Shown piece after piece: positions 19,479 through 28,930 of a DNA stretch of 64,000 nt. Location: NCBI GenBank assembly GCA_902388455.1, contig CABMPD010000001.1, positions 62,001 to 126,000 on the forward strand, in the 5' to 3' direction. A program made the translations under genes and the position numbers. A model generated the notes under the pieces. That model saw only the letters and a list, made by a program, of their open reading frames with translations. It did not search any database and had not been told where the DNA came from. The DNA comes from an uncultured Alistipes sp. (GTDB taxonomy: Bacteria > Bacteroidota > Bacteroidia > Bacteroidales > UBA932). Numbering within the stretch: the first letter of the stretch is position 1; every line of letters starts with the position of its first letter.

Positions 19479-19510
19479 TTTGCGTTTTTTTACGAAAAAT
19501 CCTACCTTTG
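19479..19510 (+). promoter_or_regulatory. Bacteroidota-type promoter for the lipoprotein gene
   Basis: TTTG (19479-19482), 20 bases, TACCTTTG (19503-19510): a full match to the TTTG-N20-TAnnTTTG pattern. It lies just behind the ABC gene and 46 bases before the lipoprotein ATG. Confidence 0.8.
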
Positions 19511-19556
19511 CTCTGATATTTATAATTTGCTGAAACAACTATCAAATTATACCACA

Positions 19557-20357
19557 ATGAAAAAAATCACACTTCTTTTAGTGGCCGCCACAATGGTGCT
19601 GGTATGCGCCTGCGGCAATAATCCGGGTAAAAAGAAAACTGAGGCCAAGGAATCCGTTGAAGAGCAGTACATCAAAGCAGACCTCAAAATCAAGCTCGAC
19701 TCACTCGTAAAGGAGATGGGACGCCTCTCGACTCCGGTGATAGTAGACATCCAGAACGGCAAGCTGACCCTTACCGACAAGGAGAAGAGGAACAAACCCT
19801 CATACCTGCTTCCCGCATCCAAGGCTGACGAGGCAGTTACCCTCAACGAGAAATACAGGGCCGTTGCCATGCTGAGCGCAGATATGACCATAGCTGAACT
19901 CTATGGCATGCCTGTTGACAGCTACAAGCAGGCCATCGCCAAACTGCTCGTTGACATCAACAACCCCGCCCTCAATATCAGGACCGACGGACAGCCTGAA
20001 GAGGCTCTGGACACAAGAATCCAGAAATTCTACGAGGAATCCGTAAAGACAGGCACTGTAAACCTCTTCTGGGAGGCCATAGTGGCAGGTACGGTAGAAC
20101 AGCTCTTCATCATCACACAGAACATTGACAAATTCATTCCCTGTTTCGATGACAAGGCAGCAGCAGAGGTAACCTACCGTTTTGTTCTCGTACACGAAGG
20201 TATCAAGTCCCTCATTCCTTACCATCCTGAACTTGAGCAGCTCCAGACTATCCTCAAGCCTCTTGAGGTCATCAATGCAGTCAATGTAGACCAGTTCCGC
20301 GACCAGCTCACGGAACTCAAAGGCACTATTGAGACAGCCCGTACCCAGCTTCTCTAG
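19557..20357 (+). CDS. Lipoprotein of unknown function
   Basis: A 266-residue lipoprotein with a clear signal peptide and lipobox (LVCAC, lipid cysteine C19). The ATG at 19557 starts the signal sequence; an ATG at 19527 would only add ten non-hydrophobic residues. The mature part is mostly helical and rich in charged residues (IKADLKIKLDSLVKEMGRLS). No enzyme motif is seen. It has its own strong promoter and a strong terminator, so it is a single-gene unit. Function unknown. Confidence 0.8.
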   Translation: MKKITLLLVAATMVLVCACGNNPGKKKTEAKESVEEQYIKADLKIKLDSLVKEMGRLSTPVIVDIQNGKLTLTDKEKRNKPSYLLPASKADEAVTLNEKYRAVAMLSADMTIAELYGMPVDSYKQAIAKLLVDINNPALNIRTDGQPEEALDTRIQKFYEESVKTGTVNLFWEAIVAGTVEQLFIITQNIDKFIPCFDDKAAAEVTYRFVLVHEGIKSLIPYHPELEQLQTILKPLEVINAVNVDQFRDQLTELKGTIETARTQLL

Positions 20358-20394
20358 CCCGTAATCACACAGCATAAAGATACAGCACAAATAT

Positions 20395-20434
20395 AAGGGG
20401 TGTGGCAAATGCAAATTTTGCCACACCCCTTTTA
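20395..20434. terminator. Bidirectional terminator
   Basis: 15-base perfect arms, AAGGGGTGTGGCAAA (20395-20409) and its complement (20417-20431), a 7-base loop, and T tracts on both strands. It lies between the convergent lipoprotein gene and the ATP-grasp gene and can serve both. Confidence 0.9.
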
Positions 20435-20475
20435 ACATATGATACATGTTCCCGGTCTGATCCGAAGTCACAAAG

Positions 20476-23418
20476 CTACCTGGCCGCTATGACTCCACGT
20501 CCGCTGCGTCCGTCGATGAAGACTTCGAGCGGTTCCGGGAAATGAACGGCCTTTATAAAGGCGGTTTCCATCACCGTTTCCGCCTGTCCGGTCATTTCCA
20601 GATCGCAGACACCCTCGCCCCTGAACGGATTGACCGTAAAATAACCTATTCCCAAAGAAGTGATATTCTGGAAAAAATGCGTTCCCTGACTGGGATCTAT
20701 ACAGAAATCCTTCAGACCGCATTCCACTATGACCTTCGCCTCCGATATCTGGTTCCATCTCACCGGAATGCCGAGCCACGGGTCACTCGACCCCCATCTG
20801 CCCGGGCCTATCAGGACGTACGAACGGCCCTGCGCACCCATAAGACTGTTTATCTCCTCTATCTGGGCGGCCATTTCCTCAGTCCTGGACTTGTCGAAAG
20901 AGCCGGGCTTGACGAATACCACATCGGTAACCCCCTCTATATGGCCAGAGCCGAGAGCGTTTTCCGAATAGACCAAAGCGTGAGCGGTATCCACCGAACT
21001 CCAGTCCACGGCCTGCTCCTCCGCAAAGTCCGCGATGGGCCTTACCTGCAATACGCTCAGTACGGCATTCTCCCCTTTCGGAACATCCATGTCCAGAGCA
21101 AACTCCATCTCCACCTCACAGCGCAGCTCATGTCTGCATACATCCAACAGATCAGTCAGGATACGTGGAAGCGGAATCACATCATACTGGAGGATATTGG
21201 CAAATGATATCACCCTCATACCTTCAGAGAATGTGCCGGGGCGCAGCATCTGGCTCTGGTAGTCCCAAGTGGAAGCTACCTTGGAAAGATTGCGGAAACC
21301 CTCTGTCTCCGGTATCGAGAACTTGTGGATGTTGATTCCGTCATCGATGGACGTCTTGAACTCCTCCGGCTTCAGATCCAGTGCATACATCGTATCCTGT
21401 CCGTCCTTGAGCGCAAACCTCGGTGTAGACATCTGCACCGCCTTTGCAGGATATCTGGGGCAGAAGCGAAGGGTCTTGCCGCCGTCCACCACGAGTTTCC
21501 CAAGGCCGAAGGCGATATTGACCACTCCGTCCTCTGGCTTCTCCCCCTCCATGGGATAGAAGTTCATGGACTTGGCCACTCCGGAGGCAGTAGGGAAGAA
21601 ATAGCCCCTGTCCTCCGTTCCGCATACATCCTGAATCACCACAGCCATCTTCTCCTCACTGAGCAGGTTGCCAGTCGTGTGCAGATAGGCCCTGCTCGCC
21701 GCCAGATAGACCGAGGCGTACACACTCTTTATCGCTTTTCCTAAAAGCCTGAGCATCTGGTCCCTGTTCTCGACGCAAGGGATCATGTAGGTCGAATAGA
21801 TGCCTGCGAACGGCTGGTAGTGCGAATCCTCCAGCTTCGAACTGGAACGTACTGCCAAAGGTGTAGAGACCGTACCGATATAGGCCCTGAGCTGCTCCAC
21901 GAGCTCCTCCGGCAGTCTGGAACTGACAAACTCGGACAGGAGTTCCTCATCCGGGATGTTCGCGTCGATTACATACTGAAGCCCGTTCTCCAGAATGAAG
22001 CGGTCGAAATAGTCTGTCGCCACCACCACAGTCCTGGGAATGGATACCCTCACCCCCGGATACTTGGAGGAAATACCGTACCTCTGCAGCACATTGTTCA
22101 TGAATGCTAGTCCCCTGGCCTTGCCGCCGAGAGAGCCTTCACCCATTCTTGCGAAATGTATGTAGCGGGTATAGCTGTCCTTGTCGAACGAGGCGATAAT
22201 CCCCTGCCCTGCGAGTATGCGGTAATCCTTAATCTGTCTGATAATAAACTGTCTGGCATCCCCTGGATTGGAGAAGTCGGAAAGGCTGGCCTTGCGCAGT
22301 CTGCGTCCTAAGGTAAAAAGGCCCCTGGAATACATCCATTTGGACAGACGGTTTTTCGAGCAGTAGTAATCCAGTTCCCTGTCCGGTATCTCAGAGATAA
22401 GGGCCTGCATTTCCCTGAGGTCCTTGGCCCTGGCTATCACCAGATGGGTATCCAGATCCTTTACCACAAAATCCCCGAAACCGAACTCCTCGCTGATGTA
22501 CTCGGACAGCTGTATCAGCAGAGTGCTGGAGTACTTCTCTATGAAACCGACTCCCATCTCCCGGGCGGTGTCCGCCACACTGCCCTGAGATGACTGCAGG
22601 ATAACAGGCATCTGGGGAATGTCCCTCTTGATATGCCTGCACAGTTCTATTCCGGCATCTATCCTCTCCTTCTCCGGGCCGTCCCCACGGTGCATTACGA
22701 AACCTACATCCGAGATCACTCCGAGCAGATTCTTGCGGTATTTCGTATACAGTTCCATGGCCTCATCATAATTGGTAGCCAGCAGAATTTTAGGACGGGC
22801 CCGTTTCCGCAGCTTGAGCTGCTGTTCGTTCAGGGCTTCCTTGAGAAACTCAGCACTCTGCTTGAGGACCAGCTTGTAGATGGCCGGAAGATAGGTTGAA
22901 TAGTAGCGTATCGAATCCTCTACCAAAAGGATGGCCTGAACTCCTGAGGACAGGATGTCCGCATCGGCGTTCATCCTGTCTTCCAAGAGTTTTACTATTG
23001 CCAGAATCAGATCCGCATTACCGTTCCATGTAAAGATGTAGTCTATGGCAGACTGGTCGGCAGACGCGATCTTTTTCAGCAGTTCCCGGGAGAAATTGGT
23101 CAGTATCACTATCGGGATACCGGGCCATCTCTCCCGGATATGCCTGGCCTGATCGAAGATAGCGGCATCCCTGACATTGAACATGTCGATTATCAGGTCG
23201 TACCCGGGATCCTTCTCCAGCAGGTCTATCGCCTCCTGAGTGGTATTGACCCAGGTAAGGGCCGGAGGGTTGCTGATGTTCAGGTCGATATACTCCCGGT
23301 AAAGCTGGGCCTCGATCTGTCCGTCCTCCTCTAAAATATAGGCGTCGTAACTGCTGGATATCATGAGTATCCTGCGTATGCGCCTCTCCATCAGGGAATA
23401 GTAGTCTGTCCTCTTCAT
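20476..23418 (-). CDS. Two receiver-like domains fused to the ATP-grasp half of a PEP synthase
   Basis: A 980-residue cytoplasmic protein. Residues about 12-150 and 160-330 look like response-regulator receivers (ILMISSSYDAYILEEDG with DLIIDMF; AILLVEDSIRYYS with GVISDVG and MPVILQSS). Residues about 440-900 match the PEP synthase/pyruvate phosphate dikinase N-terminal ATP-grasp domain, including LAVRSSSKLEDSHYQPFAG. The swivelling phosphohistidine domain and the PEP/pyruvate barrel are absent, so it cannot be a complete PEP synthase. The gene starts 10 bases after cydB and may be in that operon. Its substrate is unknown. Confidence 0.8.
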   Translation of the reverse strand: MKRTDYYSLMERRIRRILMISSSYDAYILEEDGQIEAQLYREYIDLNISNPPALTWVNTTQEAIDLLEKDPGYDLIIDMFNVRDAAIFDQARHIRERWPGIPIVILTNFSRELLKKIASADQSAIDYIFTWNGNADLILAIVKLLEDRMNADADILSSGVQAILLVEDSIRYYSTYLPAIYKLVLKQSAEFLKEALNEQQLKLRKRARPKILLATNYDEAMELYTKYRKNLLGVISDVGFVMHRGDGPEKERIDAGIELCRHIKRDIPQMPVILQSSQGSVADTAREMGVGFIEKYSSTLLIQLSEYISEEFGFGDFVVKDLDTHLVIARAKDLREMQALISEIPDRELDYYCSKNRLSKWMYSRGLFTLGRRLRKASLSDFSNPGDARQFIIRQIKDYRILAGQGIIASFDKDSYTRYIHFARMGEGSLGGKARGLAFMNNVLQRYGISSKYPGVRVSIPRTVVVATDYFDRFILENGLQYVIDANIPDEELLSEFVSSRLPEELVEQLRAYIGTVSTPLAVRSSSKLEDSHYQPFAGIYSTYMIPCVENRDQMLRLLGKAIKSVYASVYLAASRAYLHTTGNLLSEEKMAVVIQDVCGTEDRGYFFPTASGVAKSMNFYPMEGEKPEDGVVNIAFGLGKLVVDGGKTLRFCPRYPAKAVQMSTPRFALKDGQDTMYALDLKPEEFKTSIDDGINIHKFSIPETEGFRNLSKVASTWDYQSQMLRPGTFSEGMRVISFANILQYDVIPLPRILTDLLDVCRHELRCEVEMEFALDMDVPKGENAVLSVLQVRPIADFAEEQAVDWSSVDTAHALVYSENALGSGHIEGVTDVVFVKPGSFDKSRTEEMAAQIEEINSLMGAQGRSYVLIGPGRWGSSDPWLGIPVRWNQISEAKVIVECGLKDFCIDPSQGTHFFQNITSLGIGYFTVNPFRGEGVCDLEMTGQAETVMETAFIKAVHFPEPLEVFIDGRSGRGVIAAR

Positions 23419-23428
23419 AGTGCCGGGT

Positions 23429-24529
23429 CTACCGCATCTTGCGCCATGCCCATACGATATAGGCTATGACAAAGGGAATCGCTATGGACACCCAGGCCAT
23501 CACCTTGAGGGTGAAGAGGCTCGAGGAGCTGTTGTAGAGAGTCAGGGAGCTCTGCAGGTCCACGGTCGATACGTAGTAGGCGGTGTCATTGAAACCGGCG
23601 CAGAGCAGGATGGCCCAGACAGCCAGCAAGGCTCCGCCTCCCACGATGTAGAAGTTCTGTCTGACTCCCTTGCCGAGGAAATGCCTTGCGAGTCCGGCGA
23701 GTACGAGCACCACTCCTGACAGGAACACTACTGCTGTCCACCAGGTGTGCAGCATATTGTGCAGATACTTGAAAGGTTCGGCAGATATTGTGCCTGTAGC
23801 GGGATCCACCGCATATCCGGTCTTGAGGAACATCCACAGCACGAAAGCCACGAAAGTCAGGACAAAGGCAGGAGCCGTGATCATCAGCCTCTTACGGCAT
23901 TTCTCCGCAAATGCACCTACATCCGGTTTCATCAGAAGGTAGAGCAGTCCAAGAGTCCTGGCTGCCAGGAATACCACTACTCCAAGAAGCAGGTTCATCG
24001 GATTTGCCAGAGCGTCCAGTCCGTGCCAGCCGTTTGCCCAGCGGGAAATGGCCGGAGACGCAGCATCCGTTATGGACACCTTGTCCACCGTAAAGGCCCC
24101 GCCGGTGAAGAAAGTACCGACAGCCACCCCAAGCAGGAATGTTCCGAGAGCACCATTGAGAAAGAGGAATATCTCAAATGTACGGGCGCCGAAGAGGTTG
24201 CCTGCAGCCTTGCGGTATTCGAAGGAGAAAGACTGAATTACGAAAAGCAGCAGAATGCAGATCCACAGCCAGTAGGCTCCGCCGAAACTGGTTGAATAGA
24301 ACAGGGGGAAGGATGCGAAGGCGGCACCTCCGAAAGTCACGAGGGTCGTGAAGGTTATTTCCCATTTATGCCCTGCATATTTTACTACAAAATCCTTTTC
24401 CTCCTCTGAGGAAGCAGTGCGGAGTAGCAGACCCTGCGCTCCCTGTACGAACAGCAGGAACACCAGAATAGCTCCGAGAAGGGCAACCAGAGCCCACCAG
24501 TAATGTTGCAGAAAATACAGTGTATCCAT
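23429..24529 (-). CDS. cydB: Cytochrome bd ubiquinol oxidase subunit II
   Basis: A 366-residue polytopic subunit of the high-affinity bd oxidase. It starts LYFLQHYWWALVALLGAILVFL and contains about nine helices with the family's WEITFTTLVTFGGAAFASFPL and FYSTSFGGAYW. Starts 2 bases after cydA. Allows respiration or oxygen removal at low oxygen. Confidence 0.95.
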   Translation of the reverse strand: MDTLYFLQHYWWALVALLGAILVFLLFVQGAQGLLLRTASSEEEKDFVVKYAGHKWEITFTTLVTFGGAAFASFPLFYSTSFGGAYWLWICILLLFVIQSFSFEYRKAAGNLFGARTFEIFLFLNGALGTFLLGVAVGTFFTGGAFTVDKVSITDAASPAISRWANGWHGLDALANPMNLLLGVVVFLAARTLGLLYLLMKPDVGAFAEKCRKRLMITAPAFVLTFVAFVLWMFLKTGYAVDPATGTISAEPFKYLHNMLHTWWTAVVFLSGVVLVLAGLARHFLGKGVRQNFYIVGGGALLAVWAILLCAGFNDTAYYVSTVDLQSSLTLYNSSSSLFTLKVMAWVSIAIPFVIAYIVWAWRKMR

Positions 24530-24531
24530 AA

Positions 24532-26094
24532 TTATTCTCCTCCTTTCTTAATCTGTTTGAGCATGATGCTGATCTCCACGCACAGCATGGCGGTGAACAG
24601 GACTGCGAAAATGATCAGGGTCGTGAGAACGTTGCCGGACTCGACTCCCGATACGGCCGCATTCACGGGAAGCAGGTTCTGGATCGTCCAGGGCTGACGG
24701 CCTACCTCGGCTACTATCCAGCCCGACTGCGAGCAGATGTATACCAGAGGCACGCTGATGATGCCGAGCCACAGGAGCCATTTGTGCTTATCCTTGACGA
24801 TGAGGTTCTTCCACTCGAAGATGATGTAGAGGATAAAGAGCAGGATGAAGAACATGCCGAGGGCCACCATGATATGGAAGGCGTAGAATACCAGGGGAAC
24901 ATTTGGCACGAGGTCCTCGGGCTCCTCCACATAGTGGTAGCCGAAGTAGTCGAAATTCTGCTCCAGCACTGCCTCGGCCTGGGCCATAGCCTGGGTGTCT
25001 CCGGACTCCTTGGCTGTCTGATAGTCGGCCAGGGCCGTAACTGCAGCCGTACCCATTGCCTTTTTCTCGGCAAACGAGGGCTCGATGTAGGTGTTGCCCT
25101 CCCTGTCGGTGAACTCGTAGCCTCCTTTGATAATGTCATTGATGCCTGGCACGAAACCGTCTGCCTGACGGGTCGCAAGGAATGAGAGCATGTTGGGGAA
25201 GGATATTTCGAAAAGGTAAGGGTCCTCGTCTGCACCCTCCTCGCCTATGATGTCCTTGTCGGGATTAAGGATACCTACGGCTACTAATGGCGCTTTCTCA
25301 GAGCCGTCGTACAGTCCCTCCATGGCAGCCAGCTTCATCGGCTGCACCTTTGCCACATTGTAGGCGGAGCCGTCACCGGTCCCTATAAGCACTGCAAGGG
25401 ATATTATACCGAATACCGAGGCTATTCGGATGGACTTGCGGGCCAGTGTCTGCTCCCGCTTGCGCAGCAGGAACCAGGACGATACGGCAATCACGAATAT
25501 CGATGCCAGCACATAACCGTTGGTCACCGAATGCAGGAACTTGTTGATGGCCACCGGCGAGAACACTACCTGCCAGAAGTCGGTCATCTCGCTGCGGGCC
25601 GTATCCGGATTGAACTCCATTCCTATAGGATACTGCATCCAGGAATTGGCTATGAGAATCCATATTGCAGAAAGGTTGGTACCTATGGCCGTAAGCCATG
25701 TCGATACCAGATGGGCCTTCTTGCTGACCTTGTTCCAGCCGAAATACATCACAGCGAAGAAGGTACTTTCCATGAAAAACGCGAAAATACCCTCTATGGC
25801 CAGCGGGGCACCGAATATGTCACCCACGAACCATGAATAGTTGCTCCAGTTGGTACCGAACTCGAACTCCAGGATGATACCTGTCGCCACTCCCATCGCG
25901 AAGTTGACGGCGAAAAGCTTCATCCAGAACTTCGTGGTCCTCTTCCAGAACTCATCTCCGGTCATCACGTACCGGGTCTCCATAAAGGCTATAAGAAAGC
26001 CCAGACCGAGAGTCAGGGGCACAAACAGCCAATGATACATTGCAGTCAGAGCGAACTGCCACCTTGAAAGGTCTACCAGTGTTGTCAAAAGCAT
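24532..26094 (-). CDS. cydA: Cytochrome bd ubiquinol oxidase subunit I
   Basis: A 520-residue haem subunit of the bd oxidase. It begins SRWQFALTAMYHWLFVPLTLGLGF, which holds the conserved haem-ligand histidine region. It also has GRQPWTIQ, the conserved GRQPW motif, and the periplasmic quinol loop. Follows the DUF4492 gene by 41 bases. DUF4492-cydA-cydB is a common Bacteroidota order. Confidence 0.97.
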   Translation of the reverse strand: MLLTTLVDLSRWQFALTAMYHWLFVPLTLGLGFLIAFMETRYVMTGDEFWKRTTKFWMKLFAVNFAMGVATGIILEFEFGTNWSNYSWFVGDIFGAPLAIEGIFAFFMESTFFAVMYFGWNKVSKKAHLVSTWLTAIGTNLSAIWILIANSWMQYPIGMEFNPDTARSEMTDFWQVVFSPVAINKFLHSVTNGYVLASIFVIAVSSWFLLRKREQTLARKSIRIASVFGIISLAVLIGTGDGSAYNVAKVQPMKLAAMEGLYDGSEKAPLVAVGILNPDKDIIGEEGADEDPYLFEISFPNMLSFLATRQADGFVPGINDIIKGGYEFTDREGNTYIEPSFAEKKAMGTAAVTALADYQTAKESGDTQAMAQAEAVLEQNFDYFGYHYVEEPEDLVPNVPLVFYAFHIMVALGMFFILLFILYIIFEWKNLIVKDKHKWLLWLGIISVPLVYICSQSGWIVAEVGRQPWTIQNLLPVNAAVSGVESGNVLTTLIIFAVLFTAMLCVEISIMLKQIKKGGE

Positions 26095-26135
26095 CTGTGT
26101 AAGGTTTTAGTTATTGATTGTGTTGATATTTCCGT

Positions 26136-26342
26136 TTACCTGGTCAGGTTCTCTATTACTACCTGACTTTTTTCAGCGTCAGACCCGCAGTCAGCAAGAG
26201 CCGGACGGAAAAAGAACACTCTGAGGATGGCGAACATGATAAACAGCTTCAGTAGAATTACAATCCACAAAGTCCTGCCCAGGGATGACATGTCCCTGAA
26301 GCCTTCGTAATAGAAGAGCCATATTTTGCGCAGACGTTCCAT
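26136..26342 (-). CDS. DUF4492 small membrane protein linked to cytochrome bd
   Basis: A 68-residue protein, MERLRKIWLFYYEGFRDM at the N-terminus and one membrane helix (about 26-46). It matches DUF4492, a Bacteroidota family found upstream of cydA. The ATG at 26342 is chosen because the longer frame upstream runs through the 3' end of the peptidase gene and lacks family similarity. It may be an accessory subunit like CydX; this is inference. Confidence 0.8.
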   Translation of the reverse strand: MERLRKIWLFYYEGFRDMSSLGRTLWIVILLKLFIMFAILRVFFFRPALADCGSDAEKSQVVIENLTR

Positions 26343-26356
26343 TGCCAGTATCCCCG

Positions 26357-27748
26357 TTAAAGTTCCTCCGCGAACATGGGATCCCAGGGCGGAAGCATGA
26401 TAGGAGCGGTGTCCAGGAGCTTGAGAATGTTCTCGGGCACGTACTTCTTCTCCACTACCAGACGGAACATGTATTCCTCGAACCATTCGTCGGTCATCAC
26501 CAGATGGCCTTTGTGGCCTGTCATGCCCCAGGAATTCTCGACTTTCCATTTCCTGGCGTTGCCGTTCTCATCCAGATCCACAGCCATAAGGGTCATGGCG
26601 TGGGACGAGCCGCTGGAGCCGGTGAGGATTCTCTCGCGCTTGTCCATACCGAAGGTTGTTCCCATGAGTGAGCCGTAATCGTAGTAATTCACATCCAGCA
26701 CGCCGTTCTGCCTGTCGAGGAACTTGCCCACGTCGCAGGAGAAGTACATCATGGTACCGTCTTTGATGGATGCGATGGCCATTGCCTCGATCTCCTCGAT
26801 GGGAAGATTGATGTACAGCCAGTTCTTGCCGTCATACTGATGGCGGTCGTACTCTATCTCATAGACCTTGTAGAACTCGCGGGTAGGGTCGTTCATCAGC
26901 ATAACATAGTTGTTCTTCAGGTCCACGCCCACATACTCGTCATAGAATGACTTCGGGGTGTAGGTCTTTGTGCTGACGGGCTTGCCCTCGGCGTCATACA
27001 TGGTCCAAGTGAACTCCATGGGAGGCTCACCGAGATTGAGCACGAGGAAACGGTAGACAAAGGCCAGCATCTCCACCTTGCGCTGCTCGAGCATGGCGGG
27101 CAGTTCCTTCTTAGAGCCTGTCATCTCCCTGAGTTCCAGACCGAACTCCTTGAGTTTGAGATTCAGCAGGCGGGACATGCCGGAAGTGTGGTTGCTGGCG
27201 TATGTCTCGGGCATCACATTGGAGGGAACCAGACCGTATTTGGTTATCAGGTCGGATACTCCGGTGAACTGGCCGCCGTCTCCTATCGCGTGACGGAAAA
27301 GCCACTCCACCTTGCGGTCATCCATAGGAAGATCACGGGTGTCGATGATACCCTGGAGAAAGAGATTGGCTTTCTCGAGCTGGTCGTAGAAGAAGATGTA
27401 GTTCTGGGAGAACTCAAAGGGTCCTAGACCGTATTTCTCAATCATGGCGGCCCTAAGCACGTTCATACCCGAGAACAGCCAGCAGCGTCCGCTGGACTGC
27501 TGGTCGGAGATACCCTTGGACTTCACCTCGTCAGAAAAGTAGTAGTCGTAGGTGGCCTCAATGCCCTGCTTCACGGAGAGCTTGTTGATGTCATTGGCAG
27601 AAATGGCATTCTGCAGGGCCAGTTCCTCGGGCGTTCCCTGCCAGCCCTGACGGATCTGAGTCATCATCTCATCGGTGATGCCGCCCTGAGCCATTGCGGA
27701 CACGGACACAGCCGCAGCCGCGCAGATAGTCAATACTTGTTTAATCAT
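26357..27748 (-). CDS. Secreted C1 family peptidase (aminopeptidase C / bleomycin hydrolase type)
   Basis: A 463-residue papain-fold cysteine peptidase with a signal peptide (MIKQVLTICAAAAVSVSAMA). The catalytic cysteine is C89 in DQQSSGRCWLFSG. The histidine is in SSHAMTLMAVD and the asparagine in WKVENSWG near the C-terminus. Intracellular PepC homologues lack a signal peptide, so this form likely acts in the periplasm. It sits 14 bases before the DUF4492 gene and 30 bases after the amidotransferase-like lipoprotein gene. Confidence 0.92.
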   Translation of the reverse strand: MIKQVLTICAAAAVSVSAMAQGGITDEMMTQIRQGWQGTPEELALQNAISANDINKLSVKQGIEATYDYYFSDEVKSKGISDQQSSGRCWLFSGMNVLRAAMIEKYGLGPFEFSQNYIFFYDQLEKANLFLQGIIDTRDLPMDDRKVEWLFRHAIGDGGQFTGVSDLITKYGLVPSNVMPETYASNHTSGMSRLLNLKLKEFGLELREMTGSKKELPAMLEQRKVEMLAFVYRFLVLNLGEPPMEFTWTMYDAEGKPVSTKTYTPKSFYDEYVGVDLKNNYVMLMNDPTREFYKVYEIEYDRHQYDGKNWLYINLPIEEIEAMAIASIKDGTMMYFSCDVGKFLDRQNGVLDVNYYDYGSLMGTTFGMDKRERILTGSSGSSHAMTLMAVDLDENGNARKWKVENSWGMTGHKGHLVMTDEWFEEYMFRLVVEKKYVPENILKLLDTAPIMLPPWDPMFAEEL

Positions 27749-27778
27749 AACTTAGGTATTACGTTTATAAATTTGAAA

Positions 27779-28888
27779 CTATTTCCATGGTCTTAGAGCC
27801 GCCAGCGCATCCAGCGCCTGCTGCATGGCCGCACGGGCCTTTGTGTCATTCTCCCTCAGCAGCGCGGCCTTCAGGTCAGCCTCGTAAGGCAGGTACTGTA
27901 TCGCCTCGATGTACTTCGCGGCCCTCGCCCTCACCTGAGGGGAGGCATCGTAGAGCAATCCCTGCAGCCAGGTCTTGCAGTCCCAGGAATAATGGTCCTC
28001 GAGCCACCCGAGGGCAGCCACCTTCTCCTGAGCCGTACCGTACAGGAAGGTCTGGAAACACTGCGACTCGTAGCGCAGGTCATCCACGCTCATGAGTATC
28101 TCCTCGGGAGCCACCGGTGGTGTAAGCACCTCTGCCGGATACGTCTTCAGCGGCTTGCCGAGGGTCCAGCGCACCATACGGGGCACCATCCACATCTTGC
28201 CGGGAGTCGCCTCCGGATGTCCCACCACCGTGAACACCTTGCCCTTGCCGTAGTCATTGCCTGTCAGGAAAGGCTTACCGTTGGTCATATTTGCCGGAGC
28301 GCCTCCCTCCTCGTGCACGTCGCTCTCCATTGTCCCGAAAGACGTGTAGGGGACATCGCTTTCCACGAAGACGGGACCTTCATAATAGAAGACGTAGGAT
28401 GTGTCCTCCTTCGCCAGCTCGTGGAATATCTTCTTTCCTTCCTTGTTCAGAGTCATCTTGGCCATACCGTGGCCGCGGTTGTCATGCTCGCGGTCGATGG
28501 CGCGGGCACCGGTCAGGGCCATGCAGGTGTAGTCCGGAGTATTGGAGAACAGATAGGCTCCGGCGCAGATGCCGACCGCTCCTCCGCCCCGGTGTACAAA
28601 ATCCTTAATAAGAGCCATATTGGTCTGACCCAGACTGAGATACTGACGGCTACCCCCGCCTCCGGGAATCACGATAGCATCCAGACTGTCCAGAACTCCC
28701 GCAGCAATATCGCTGCTATGCACGATCCGCACCTCCATATCCTCGTCCAAGCTGAGAGCCGCCACCGTCTCGCGGATGCACGTCGCGGCACCTCCGTCAC
28801 CTTGGAACACAGCTACTTTTATCTTCTGTCCCTCCCCGCAGGAGGCCAGCAGGACGACTGACATGATTATGAGCAACAGTCTTTTCAT
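27779..28888 (-). CDS. Lipoprotein with glutamine amidotransferase-like (BPL_N) domain and HEAT-like tail
   Basis: A 369-residue lipoprotein: signal sequence with lipobox LLASC (C17), then a class I amidotransferase-like domain (about 23-270) with PGGGGSRQYL and nucleophile C108 in GAVGICAGAYLFS. The domain resembles the biotin-protein-ligase N-terminal family. The last ~85 residues form HEAT-like helices (SPQVRARAAKYIEAI). The ATG at 28888 is used because a -7 box at 28911-28918 makes the ATG at 28909 implausible. Substrate unknown; an amidase role in the periplasm is possible. Confidence 0.75.
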   Translation of the reverse strand: MKRLLLIIMSVVLLASCGEGQKIKVAVFQGDGGAATCIRETVAALSLDEDMEVRIVHSSDIAAGVLDSLDAIVIPGGGGSRQYLSLGQTNMALIKDFVHRGGGAVGICAGAYLFSNTPDYTCMALTGARAIDREHDNRGHGMAKMTLNKEGKKIFHELAKEDTSYVFYYEGPVFVESDVPYTSFGTMESDVHEEGGAPANMTNGKPFLTGNDYGKGKVFTVVGHPEATPGKMWMVPRMVRWTLGKPLKTYPAEVLTPPVAPEEILMSVDDLRYESQCFQTFLYGTAQEKVAALGWLEDHYSWDCKTWLQGLLYDASPQVRARAAKYIEAIQYLPYEADLKAALLRENDTKARAAMQQALDALAALRPWK

Positions 28889-28910
28889 ATTCTTCCGGAT
28901 TAATTGCATT

Positions 28911-28918
28911 CAAAGATA
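28911..28918 (-). promoter_or_regulatory. Probable -7 box for the amidotransferase-like lipoprotein
   Basis: Minus strand reads TATCTTTG, a full TAnnTTTG match, 23 bases before the chosen ATG. No TTTG lies 20 bases upstream. It overlaps the end region behind the GH16-GH20 gene. Confidence 0.45.
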
Positions 28919-28930
28919 ATCATAATTACT

